In this document: positions 18,233 to 27,133 of the stretch, one piece after another
How positions within the stretch are numbered: position 1 is the first letter of the stretch
Layout: each line of letters opens with the position of its first letter
Assembly (NCBI RefSeq): GCF_051488685.1
Contig: NZ_JBPSEH010000004.1
Span: 186,001 to 250,000 of the forward strand
Direction of reading: 5' to 3'
DNA length: 64,000 bases
From: Melioribacter sp051488685
GTDB taxonomy: Bacteria > Bacteroidota > Ignavibacteria > Ignavibacteriales > Melioribacteraceae
Position numbers and translations under genes: made by a program
Notes under the pieces: model-generated
The model's input: only the letters and a program-made list of their open reading frames with translations
Database searches by the model: none
Told to the model about the DNA's origin: nothing

Positions 18233-18795
18233 ACGATAAAATGAGAAATAGAAGTTATTGTTTTGATTTATTGAAACAGTATACGAAAAGCGAAAGCCTC
18301 ATAAAACATGCTCTATCAGTTGAATCCTGTGTAAGAGCTTATGCTGAAAAATTTGGAGAAGACGTCGAATACTGGGGTAACGTTGCATTGCTGCACGATT
18401 TCGATTACGAAAAATATCCAACTGCAGAAGAACACCCTTTCAAAGGTGCTGAAATTTTGAGAGAACTCGGTTTCGAGGAAGAATTTATCGATGCAATCCT
18501 TTCTCATGCTGATTATACCGGCGTCGAAAGAAATAATCTTTTGAAAAAGACTTTGTATGCCTGCGACGAACTTGCCGGATTTATTACGGCCGTTACTTAT
18601 GTCCGTCCATCGAAGTCGATTGATGAAGTAGAAGTTAAGTCTGTATTGAAGAAAATGAAGGACAAAGCTTTTGCCAGAACCGTAAACAGGGAGGATATTA
18701 AAAAAGGTGCAGAAGAATTAGGAATACCACTTGACGAGCATATTCAATTTTGTATCGATGCAATGAAAAAGAATAAAGAAATTCTTGGGCTGTGA
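18229..18795 (+). CDS. HD-domain (HDIG-type) protein
   Basis: A 188-residue protein with an HD-type metal-binding pattern: an N-terminal H (LIKHALSVE), then LLHDFDYEK at about residue 65, EEHPFKGAEIL and LSHADYTG. These are the ligands of a metal-dependent phosphohydrolase. The substrate is unknown; such small HD proteins are often annotated as putative nucleotide hydrolases. It is coupled to nth by a four-base overlap. A second methionine at residue 5 (18241) is a possible alternative start. Confidence 0.8.
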   Translation: MNDKMRNRSYCFDLLKQYTKSESLIKHALSVESCVRAYAEKFGEDVEYWGNVALLHDFDYEKYPTAEEHPFKGAEILRELGFEEEFIDAILSHADYTGVERNNLLKKTLYACDELAGFITAVTYVRPSKSIDEVEVKSVLKKMKDKAFARTVNREDIKKGAEELGIPLDEHIQFCIDAMKKNKEILGL

Positions 18796-18841
18796 AAACC
18801 CTCTGCTATTTTTTCTTAAATGGAAAATGTTTGATTTAAAC

Positions 18842-18873
18842 TTGACAAGTTGATACCATCTTCTATAAATTTG
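18842..18873 (+). promoter_or_regulatory. Promoter candidate for the T9SS gene cluster
   Basis: TTGACA (18842-18847) is followed after 16 bases by TATAAA (18864-18869) running into TTTG. This fits both a sigma-70 promoter and the Bacteroidota TAnnTTTG -7 element (TAAATTTG, 18866-18873). It would leave a leader of about 85 bases before porU. Confidence 0.6.
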
Positions 18874-18966
18874 ATTCCCAAAATATCAGGGAGAAATATT
18901 ATAGAGAATTTCCGCTACCTTAATTTTGTTTATTTTTAATGTCTATCTAAAAAAATAAGTAATCTG

Positions 18967-21900
18967 ATGAAAACAAAATTCTCTGTAATATTTCTCATAA
19001 TATTCACGTCGATTGCAGCAGGCCAGGATATACATATCCTCAAATCCACTAAGTCAGAGTTTGTTTTCGACTACGTTCCAAATATAAAAGACACAAACTT
19101 TTTCGTTTATAATGGGAAAAATTACGTCACACTGGATATAGAGGGAACTTATATTGAAAATGAAAACTTTCCGGATTCGGTACAATTACCCGTTAGAGAA
19201 TTCAAGCTCGGTGTTGACAGCGAGACGGGAAATACAATTCAGATATTATTTGTTGAAGAAAGCCAGATTGATGGAATTTATTCATTCGATAAAACACCAG
19301 ATATTTTACCGCAGCAAAGAAAACGTGATTACATCACATTCGGCGAGTATGGACTAATTAGGAATTTGCCATTCCAGTCATTTTTAATTTATCCCGTACG
19401 CATTGATACCGAAACGGGCAAGACGCATATAATTAAAAGAATGAGGGTACGAATTAGTTTATTTTCCTCTAATGTTGAAAAAACTTTTGTGGCAGATTCG
19501 ATTTTACAATTTTCAGTGCTTAATTGGTCAATTGCTAAAAACTGGGGAATTAAACAAAATCGTCTTTCGAAAGTAAATGTTCCGATATTTTCGTCAGGTA
19601 AATGGTTCCGTTTCGAAGCCAATGAAGAAGGGATTTATAAAATAGATAAATCTTTTCTCGAATCGATGGGCATCAATATTGCTGAAGTCGATCCCAGGAC
19701 AATTAAGATTTATTCCTTAAATGGTTACGCTCTACCGGAAAATATTGAGGACGAATCGATTGGTTTCAACGAAAACGCAATATACATCAAGGACGAAGAA
19801 GATGGAGTTTTCAACGACGGTGACTATATTTTGTTTTATTCGAGAGGAATTCAAGCCTGGGAATACGATAAGAGTAGATATGCAATTCAGAGAGTCAAAA
19901 ATCCATTCACGAGAAAAAATTACTTCTGGCTTACTTTTGGAGGTAATAAAGGAAAAAGAATGCCAGAAAAACCTTCGTTAAATTCGTCCAGCGCTTATAA
20001 ACAAAGTACAACCCTTGCTTATGTTTTTAGTGATAAAGACAGTGTTAAAATTGCTGCATCGGGAAGAGATTATTTTGGAGATGTGTTTTCCGCTACGCGC
20101 CGTGAAAGAATTTATTTGAATACTTTGTACGGCCTGGTACCTGGTACAAAGATCAATTATAAATTCAGACTTATTAATACTTCTTCGGATTTTATTAATT
20201 ACACCGTAAGAGAGAGTAACCAGCTGATTTATTCTGGCTCAATTTCATTAAATGCCAGGTATTCTTATACATACGGAATGCAGAGTGTCGGCATGGCTTC
20301 CTATTCGAACCAATTAACGGATAACCGTAGTAATTTAAAATTCACAATCAATACAAATATTTCTACAGCCAGCGTCTATATCGATTATTTCGAAATTGAA
20401 TATCAAAGGTATCTGCAATCGACGATGGATTACCTGATATTTTTCTCTAAAGATACTACAGCAACCGTTGAGTATAGAATAACCGATTTTTCGAATAGCG
20501 ATCTCTGGGCTTTCGATTTAACCAATCCGTACAACGTTAAGATAATCACTGGAGCTTTTATAAGTGGTGGTGAGATAAGATTTCAATCACTGGAAAACAA
20601 AAACAGTGTGTCGAAATATATAGCGTTAAATTCATCTGCTTTCAAAACTCCTGTAAACGGAGCACAAATTACGCCGACGGATATTTTGAGTAATACAGCT
20701 GGCAGTCAAATGATAGTGATTACAAATAAATATTTCAAAGAGCAGGCAGAAAAGTATGCTGCATATAGAAGTTCGGAATCGCCTGACCCTCTGTCGACTT
20801 CAATTTATTATGTAGACGATATTATGAATCAATTTAGTGGAGGTATGCTCGATCCTACTTCTATACGTAGTTTCCTTAAATATGCATACGACAATTGGCA
20901 GACAAAGCCCCATTATGTTCTTTTCTTTGGAGATGGAGATTATGACTATTTAAACGTGGTGCCTGAAGATATCGACAAAAACTTTGTGCCCACTTATCAA
21001 ACCATCGAATCGCTCAGTGAAATTAACTCATATTCGACTGATGATTACTACGCCAGAGTTTCCGGCATCGACAAAGCTGTAGATTTAGCTACGGGTAGAT
21101 TGGCTGTCCAAACGCTCTCAGACGCCGAGGCAGTTGTCGATAAAATAAAAAAATATGAACAGGAATCATCTACCGGACCGTGGCGTTATCGGATAACGTT
21201 AATTGCGGATGATGGCCTCACATCAGAAGGAGACGACGCAGCACTCCACACGCGGCAGTCGGAAGAACTGACCCTTAGAAAAATATCGAGTGCATACGAT
21301 TTAAATAAAATTTATCTTGTCGCTTATCCGACAGTTATTACAGGACTTGGAAGAAGAAAACCGGAAGTAAACAAAGCTATCGTCAATGCGTTCAATAACG
21401 GTACTTTGCTTGTGAATTATATCGGTCATGGAAATCCCAATACATGGACTCATGAATATGTTTTCGAAAAAGCTACGACAATTCCCCAACTAAAAAATTC
21501 AGAGTTTTTCTTTCTCACAGCCGCTACCTGCGATTTCGGAAAGTATGACGATTTGAGTGAACAAAGCTCAACTGAATTAATGGTCAATATGCCTGATGGC
21601 GGTGCAATTGGAATTTTTACAGCTGCACGCGTTGTTTATGCAACTTCCAACGCAGCAATAAACGACACTTTTTATACGCATCTTTTCAAACGTACAACTG
21701 AAGGAAAACCAATACGAATTGGCGATGTTTTTATGCTCACAAAACAAAATCGTACGGCAATAAACGACGAGAAATTTCATCTGTTTTGCGATCCAGCACT
21801 CAGGCTAAAAATTCCTGCTGATAATGCCAGAATCGATTCGGTTAACGGTACACCGGTCAATAAAACAGTTCAAATTAATGCCCTCGGAAATGTGAATATT

Positions 21901-22872
21901 AAAGGGTCGGTAGGCACTAATTCTACCACCAATTTCAACGGCGAAGCTATTATTAGTGTTTACGACTCCGAAAGGAAAGTTTATTATGATGAAATAGGTT
22001 ATACCGTTACGATGCCAGGTGGTTTGATATACAGAGGCAGATCGTCTGTCGAAAATGGCAAATACAGCACAGAGTTTATCGTACCCAAAGACATTTCATA
22101 CGAAAATAAAAACGGCAAGATCACCGCTTATGTTTTCAATGAAAATAATGATGCTGTCGGTTACACCAATAATGTTATTGTCGGAGGAACAAATCCAAAT
22201 GCAATTAACGACGGTAAGGGTCCAGAAATAGAAATTTATTTTGATAATGAGGAATTTGACAATGCGTATCTTGTTAATTCCGATTTTACACTTATCATTA
22301 AATTATTTGATGAAACCGGTCTCAATACGACTGGAACCGGCATTGGTCATAAACTCGAAGGGATACTGGATGGAGACGAAAACAATGCCATCGATTTTAC
22401 GAATTACTTCGTTGGAGATTTGAATTCCGGCGGCAAATCGGGAGCGGTTATGTATAAATTTACATCCCTTACTGAAGGCGAACATAATATTAAAATCAAA
22501 GCCTGGGATGTATTTAATAACTTTTCCGAAACCGAAGTCTTCTTTACCGTTGTAAACGAAAACGATGAATTATATCTGAGAAATGTTTATAATTATCCGA
22601 ATCCTTTTTCGTCCTCAACCACTTTTACATTCCAGCACAATGCAAATAGCGCTTTGGACGTAAAAATTAAAATCTACACCGTATCAGGAAGATTGATAAA
22701 AGAAATTGAAGAATACTCGGTGATGGACAGGTTTGTTCGAATTGACTGGGATGGCAGGGACGAGGACGGGAATTCATTGGCAAATGGAACTTATTTGTAT
22801 AAAATTGTAGCCCACACTACCGACGGTTCTTACAAAAAGAGCGCACTCGGTAAGTTGTCGATAATAAGATAA
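18967..22872 (+). CDS. porU: Type IX secretion system sortase PorU (C25-family)
   Basis: A 1301-residue exported protein. It has a signal peptide (FSVIFLIIFTSIAAGQ), a long beta-rich prodomain, then a gingipain-like C25 peptidase domain at about residues 570-930. The catalytic dyad is visible: His821 in NYIGHGNPNTW and Cys855 in AATCDFGKYDD. An Ig-like region and a C-terminal domain with YNYPNPFSSSTTF and GTYLYKIVA follow, like the uncleaved CTD of PorU. PorU removes the C-terminal signal of T9SS cargo at the outer surface and links the protein to A-LPS. The immediately following porV makes this identification strong; a secreted gingipain-like cargo is the alternative. Confidence 0.9.
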   Translation: MKTKFSVIFLIIFTSIAAGQDIHILKSTKSEFVFDYVPNIKDTNFFVYNGKNYVTLDIEGTYIENENFPDSVQLPVREFKLGVDSETGNTIQILFVEESQIDGIYSFDKTPDILPQQRKRDYITFGEYGLIRNLPFQSFLIYPVRIDTETGKTHIIKRMRVRISLFSSNVEKTFVADSILQFSVLNWSIAKNWGIKQNRLSKVNVPIFSSGKWFRFEANEEGIYKIDKSFLESMGINIAEVDPRTIKIYSLNGYALPENIEDESIGFNENAIYIKDEEDGVFNDGDYILFYSRGIQAWEYDKSRYAIQRVKNPFTRKNYFWLTFGGNKGKRMPEKPSLNSSSAYKQSTTLAYVFSDKDSVKIAASGRDYFGDVFSATRRERIYLNTLYGLVPGTKINYKFRLINTSSDFINYTVRESNQLIYSGSISLNARYSYTYGMQSVGMASYSNQLTDNRSNLKFTINTNISTASVYIDYFEIEYQRYLQSTMDYLIFFSKDTTATVEYRITDFSNSDLWAFDLTNPYNVKIITGAFISGGEIRFQSLENKNSVSKYIALNSSAFKTPVNGAQITPTDILSNTAGSQMIVITNKYFKEQAEKYAAYRSSESPDPLSTSIYYVDDIMNQFSGGMLDPTSIRSFLKYAYDNWQTKPHYVLFFGDGDYDYLNVVPEDIDKNFVPTYQTIESLSEINSYSTDDYYARVSGIDKAVDLATGRLAVQTLSDAEAVVDKIKKYEQESSTGPWRYRITLIADDGLTSEGDDAALHTRQSEELTLRKISSAYDLNKIYLVAYPTVITGLGRRKPEVNKAIVNAFNNGTLLVNYIGHGNPNTWTHEYVFEKATTIPQLKNSEFFFLTAATCDFGKYDDLSEQSSTELMVNMPDGGAIGIFTAARVVYATSNAAINDTFYTHLFKRTTEGKPIRIGDVFMLTKQNRTAINDEKFHLFCDPALRLKIPADNARIDSVNGTPVNKTVQINALGNVNIKGSVGTNSTTNFNGEAIISVYDSERKVYYDEIGYTVTMPGGLIYRGRSSVENGKYSTEFIVPKDISYENKNGKITAYVFNENNDAVGYTNNVIVGGTNPNAINDGKGPEIEIYFDNEEFDNAYLVNSDFTLIIKLFDETGLNTTGTGIGHKLEGILDGDENNAIDFTNYFVGDLNSGGKSGAVMYKFTSLTEGEHNIKIKAWDVFNNFSETEVFFTVVNENDELYLRNVYNYPNPFSSSTTFTFQHNANSALDVKIKIYTVSGRLIKEIEEYSVMDRFVRIDWDGRDEDGNSLANGTYLYKIVAHTTDGSYKKSALGKLSIIR

Positions 22873-22884
22873 AATTAATTACTC

Positions 22885-22892
22885 AAGGAGGT
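22885..22892 (+). promoter_or_regulatory. Perfect Shine-Dalgarno sequence before porV
   Basis: AAGGAGGT lies seven bases before the porV ATG. It is a full match to the anti-Shine-Dalgarno sequence and much stronger than at neighbouring starts, which suggests that porV is translated at a higher rate than the other genes of the unit. Confidence 0.7.
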
Positions 22893-22899
22893 ATAAAAA

Positions 22900-24090
22900 A
22901 TGAAAAGAATAATTTTGATTCCGATGGTTATGATAATGATGGTTGGAATCAGTTCAAAAATAAAAGCTCAGGGAGAAGCTGCATTGCCTTTCCTTTTAAT
23001 AGCTCCCGATTCGAGAGCTGGCGGTATTGGTGAATCCGGCGCTGGATTGGCTGACAATTCTGCAGCAATTTTCTGGAACCCTGCTGGAATTGCATTCCTG
23101 ACTGGTTCGGAAGTCAGCTTTACACATAGTAACTGGCTACCGCAATTCCATCTCGATTTATTTTACGACTATGCAACTTATCGTCAATATATTGAAGATT
23201 TAAATGGCAGTATTACAGCGAGCGTAACATACATGAACTACGGAGAAATTGTACGTACAGGCTCAGATTCTCCCGAGCCAATCGGAACTTTTAGATCTTT
23301 CGATGCCGCTCTTACACTCGGTTACGCAACTAAATTGAGCAATGACTGGGGACTCGGCTTGAACTTCAGAATTATCCATAGTCGTCTTGCGGACAAGCCA
23401 ACTGAAGCCGAACAGGGTAAAGGCGTTGCCACAACTGTCAGTTTCGACGTAGGTGCAATGTGGCGTCCGGAACACCTGAATTTGCCTTTAATTGGTGATA
23501 TGAGCAATCGTCTTAGCATCGGTATGAACCTCAGCAATATTGGTCCAAAAATTTATTACATCGATCAAGCACAGGCCGACCCAATCCCGACAAATTTCAG
23601 ACTTGGAATTGCTACCCGCCTCTATCAGGATGACTTCAACTCAATTACTATGACTCTTGATTTCAGCAAATTATTGGTCGACAAAGGCGAAGCATTTCGC
23701 GGGGAAGTTGATAGTAACGCCACTCCGAAACAAAGGAAGGATTTTTACGAAGCAATTTTTACCGCATGGGGCGACCAACCATTGAGCGAGGAAATAAGAG
23801 ATATTACAACCGCTATGGGTCTTGAATACTGGTACGGACAACCTGGAGATTTTATGTTTGCTTTAAGAGCAGGTTATTTTTATGAAGACCCATCGTTTGG
23901 AAATAGAAAATTCGTCACTATCGGTGCCGGAATCAGATACGACATGTATGGGTTTGATTTCAGTTATTTAACTACCGACGTGTTTAAGGAAGGCGAAAAT
24001 CACCCGCTCAATAATACGCTCCGTTTCACTATTTTTATTGGATGGGGTGCCGTACCTCAAACTCAATTAGGTTTTCCCAGAGGCATTTAA
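22900..24090 (+). CDS. porV: Type IX secretion system outer-membrane protein PorV
   Basis: A 396-residue FadL-like 14-strand barrel. After a signal peptide ending near KAQG, the protein has the PorV opening PFLLIAPDSRAGGIGESGAG followed by SAAIFWNPAGIAFL, and alternating barrel strands to the C-terminus. PorV is the shuttle that receives T9SS substrates from the translocon and delivers them to PorU. It follows porU by 27 bases with a perfect Shine-Dalgarno sequence. Other T9SS components (porK/L/M/N, sov) are not in the window. Confidence 0.93.
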   Translation: MKRIILIPMVMIMMVGISSKIKAQGEAALPFLLIAPDSRAGGIGESGAGLADNSAAIFWNPAGIAFLTGSEVSFTHSNWLPQFHLDLFYDYATYRQYIEDLNGSITASVTYMNYGEIVRTGSDSPEPIGTFRSFDAALTLGYATKLSNDWGLGLNFRIIHSRLADKPTEAEQGKGVATTVSFDVGAMWRPEHLNLPLIGDMSNRLSIGMNLSNIGPKIYYIDQAQADPIPTNFRLGIATRLYQDDFNSITMTLDFSKLLVDKGEAFRGEVDSNATPKQRKDFYEAIFTAWGDQPLSEEIRDITTAMGLEYWYGQPGDFMFALRAGYFYEDPSFGNRKFVTIGAGIRYDMYGFDFSYLTTDVFKEGENHPLNNTLRFTIFIGWGAVPQTQLGFPRGI

Positions 24091-24096
24091 TCGATT

Positions 24097-27000
24097 ATGA
24101 ATAAATCAATTTTCAAAATATTTTTTTGGCTGGGAATATTGATTCCCGGCCTTTTATTTGCCGCTTCGAAAAGCGAAAAGAAATTCACAAAAGCTCATTC
24201 ATTACCTCAGATTTCTACCAGGAATGTTGCTATTGGCAAACTGAAGATTCTGGCTGTTATGGTCGAGTTTCAGGAGGACAACGATGAATATACTTACGGA
24301 AATGGTAAGTTCGGTTCGATTTATACTCAAAACTACGGCGATACTATAATTGATCCCTTACCACACGACCGCATTTATTTCGAAAATCACCTCCAGTTTG
24401 CTAAAAATTATTTTAAAAAAGTTTCTAATGGTCAATTGGATATCGAATATACAGTACTGCCCGACATTATTACAGTATCACAAACAATGCGTAACTATGC
24501 TCCACCGTTGAACAATCCCGACGATTTAAGTGGACTTGCAAAATTTACTGAGGAAGTCTGGACTTTAGCCGATTCGATATATACCGATATCGATTTTTCT
24601 CAATACGACCTCTTTACAATTTTTCATGCCGGAGCTGGAGCTGCATTTTATCCCACTGGTAAGATCGGCTATGAAAGGGATTTGCCTTCTGTATTTCTTG
24701 GATTTAACACCCTTCAAAAGTATCTGGGCATAAATTTTTCCGGATTCCCTGTTAAGAAAAATTTTAAGATACGTAACAGTATTATACTTCCCTCAACTGA
24801 ATCGAAAGAAGTTGAATCTTTCGGGAAAAAATATCTTTACCAGATGTCCATCAACGGTTTGATCGTATCAAATATTGGAAGTTATTTAGGATTACCAGAC
24901 CTGTTCAATACCGAAACGGGAGTTACGGCAATCGATCGATTTGGATTGATGGATGGGAATGCAATTTTTGCTTATAGCGGCTTGTTCCCACCGGAGCCTT
25001 CTCCCTGGGAAAAAATATTCCTGGGGTGGGTAGATCCGGTTATATTGCAATCGAATATCAATAATGTTCATCTTACGGCAAAACTTGCAGCTTCGGCAGG
25101 CGACACGGTAATCGTCAAAATTCCAATAAACGACCATGAATATTTCCTGGTAGAAAATCGTCAGCGCGATGTTAATAAAGACGGAATAACAATTACTTAT
25201 AAAATTGGTAACAATGTTTATACGTTTCATACTCAAAAGGACACGGGCAGATTCAGATTCGACAACGCCGACACTCTACACGGTGTAGTGGTGGATGTAG
25301 ACGAATTCGATTGGGCTGTGCCTGCTAACGGAATTGTTATCTGGCACGTCGATGAAAAAATTATAAGCGAAAAATATGCTGACAATAAAATTAATGCTGA
25401 TTTGTATAACAAAGGCGTCGATATAGAAGAGGCAGACGGCATTCAGGATATCGGAGAATTGTTCAATACGGTACTCGGCGAAGTATATGGCATCGCAGGC
25501 GAAGAAGACTTATGGTACTATGGAAATAAAGCTCGTTTTTATAAAAATCGATTCAGCAGCGATACAAAACCAAACAGCAATTCTAACTCCGGTGCTAAAT
25601 CGTTTATTACCCTCGATAATTTTTCAGCACCTGGAAATGTAATGACTTTCGACTTTAAGATCGGGAGCGATAAGTTTATCAAACTCGAAAATATTCGCCT
25701 GGACGGCAATTATAAATTTGTCGGAGGACTCGATAACCTCCCTTATATATTCCTCATTAACAATCAAGACTTGCTTATTCGTAATATCGAATCGAAATTT
25801 ACATTAGTGTTCCCTGAATTTTCTGAAGTCAATCCCTCGATATTTCGCTCCTCTTCGAATATTTTCATATTAGGAGCAAATATTAGACAATTTAACACTG
25901 TTAGATTGAATTCTACCCTCGATCAAATTATTTCGCAAACCAGTTTTAATTTTTCTGAAAACGAAGGTTCGCGAGTTGTAACTCCCATTTCATGCAACGA
26001 ACTGAATTCTTATACCTTAATGGGAACTGATGTTTCCCGATTGTTGAGAGTGGAGCATTTTACAGGTAGTTATAACACATTTGATTTCAATGAATACGGT
26101 AAAATTGTGCAGGTTTCAGCTTACAGCATACAAAATGAATTTGCTTTGATTACTGATGGTGGATTTTTTATTAATGGTTCACTGCCCGATCGCTTGAAAA
26201 GCACTGTAATAAAATTAAGTGGTAAACCGGTAAAATTAATAACATTAGTAAGGCAGGACGGTAATGACGAGTTTATAGTCTTAAACGACAATAATATATT
26301 TGATATAATAACCGATGGTGGCATCCGTAACAGTTTTGCAATTAATACAACTGCTGAGATAAAAGACTTTGCAATTTCAGTAAATCAAATTGCGGGGACA
26401 TATTCGATAATTGTAGCCGATAGCAATAAAATTTTGTCCTACAACGGTTACGGTATTTTAAACGATAATTTTCCGCTAACGGTGACAGAAAAATTAAACG
26501 ATTACATATTAACAACTGATTTGAACAATGATGAAGTTTGGGATATAATAGCTAGTTCTGTTAACGGCAATCTCTATGCATGGGACGCTACAAGCGCTGA
26601 GTTGTTGAGTGATTTTCCGCTGTCAACGGGAGCGACTTTAATAGTCCCGCCTGTTTTATTCCGTACAAATAGTCAAAGCATCACAGATTTTAAATCCGGT
26701 ATAATCTATGCTGCAATCGATTCAAACAATTATTTAAACAGCTGGTTTATTGCTGTTGAGAATCCTTCGAATGGCTGGCATTCAATTGGTGGACTAAATC
26801 ATTCATATACTATTCAATTGCCCGAAAGAAATGAAAGTGCAGAATATTTCCCGGAGAGCAAAGCCTACAATTGGCCAAATCCAGCGTATGGTAACGAAAC
26901 GTATATAAGGTATTTTGTGGCTGAAGATTCAGAAATCGAAGTTATTATCTTTGATGCTGCTGGGGATTATGTGACAGAGCTTCGTGGTGTCGGACGAGGC

Positions 27001-27126
27001 GGATTTGATAACGAAATAAGATGGGATGTTTCCGACGTGCCGAGTGGAGTTTATTTCGCGCGTATTAATGCTTCCTCGTTAAATAAAACAGCTACTAAAC
27101 TAATCAAAATTGCAATCATCAAATAG
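24097..27126 (+). CDS. Secreted M6-like metalloprotease homologue with degenerate zinc motif and T9SS C-terminal signal
   Basis: A 1009-residue exported protein. The signal peptide (IFFWLGILIPGLLFAAS) is followed by an immune-inhibitor-A/M6-like domain at about residues 45-420, recognisable by the LGLPDLFNTETG and FGLMDGNAIF blocks, the APSPWEK-like segment PEPSPWEKIFLGW and IVIWHVDE. Where active M6 enzymes have HExxHxxGxxD, this protein reads SNIGSYLGLPD (residues 258-268): both histidines and the glutamate are replaced and only Asp268 remains. A propeller-like region follows, and the last 90 residues (YNWPNPAYGNETYIRYF to IKIAIIK) form a type A T9SS sorting domain. It is therefore probably a secreted non-catalytic binding protein. 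It lies six bases after porV. Confidence 0.8.
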   Translation: MNKSIFKIFFWLGILIPGLLFAASKSEKKFTKAHSLPQISTRNVAIGKLKILAVMVEFQEDNDEYTYGNGKFGSIYTQNYGDTIIDPLPHDRIYFENHLQFAKNYFKKVSNGQLDIEYTVLPDIITVSQTMRNYAPPLNNPDDLSGLAKFTEEVWTLADSIYTDIDFSQYDLFTIFHAGAGAAFYPTGKIGYERDLPSVFLGFNTLQKYLGINFSGFPVKKNFKIRNSIILPSTESKEVESFGKKYLYQMSINGLIVSNIGSYLGLPDLFNTETGVTAIDRFGLMDGNAIFAYSGLFPPEPSPWEKIFLGWVDPVILQSNINNVHLTAKLAASAGDTVIVKIPINDHEYFLVENRQRDVNKDGITITYKIGNNVYTFHTQKDTGRFRFDNADTLHGVVVDVDEFDWAVPANGIVIWHVDEKIISEKYADNKINADLYNKGVDIEEADGIQDIGELFNTVLGEVYGIAGEEDLWYYGNKARFYKNRFSSDTKPNSNSNSGAKSFITLDNFSAPGNVMTFDFKIGSDKFIKLENIRLDGNYKFVGGLDNLPYIFLINNQDLLIRNIESKFTLVFPEFSEVNPSIFRSSSNIFILGANIRQFNTVRLNSTLDQIISQTSFNFSENEGSRVVTPISCNELNSYTLMGTDVSRLLRVEHFTGSYNTFDFNEYGKIVQVSAYSIQNEFALITDGGFFINGSLPDRLKSTVIKLSGKPVKLITLVRQDGNDEFIVLNDNNIFDIITDGGIRNSFAINTTAEIKDFAISVNQIAGTYSIIVADSNKILSYNGYGILNDNFPLTVTEKLNDYILTTDLNNDEVWDIIASSVNGNLYAWDATSAELLSDFPLSTGATLIVPPVLFRTNSQSITDFKSGIIYAAIDSNNYLNSWFIAVENPSNGWHSIGGLNHSYTIQLPERNESAEYFPESKAYNWPNPAYGNETYIRYFVAEDSEIEVIIFDAAGDYVTELRGVGRGGFDNEIRWDVSDVPSGVYFARINASSLNKTATKLIKIAIIK

Positions 27127-27133
27127 AAGCCTT

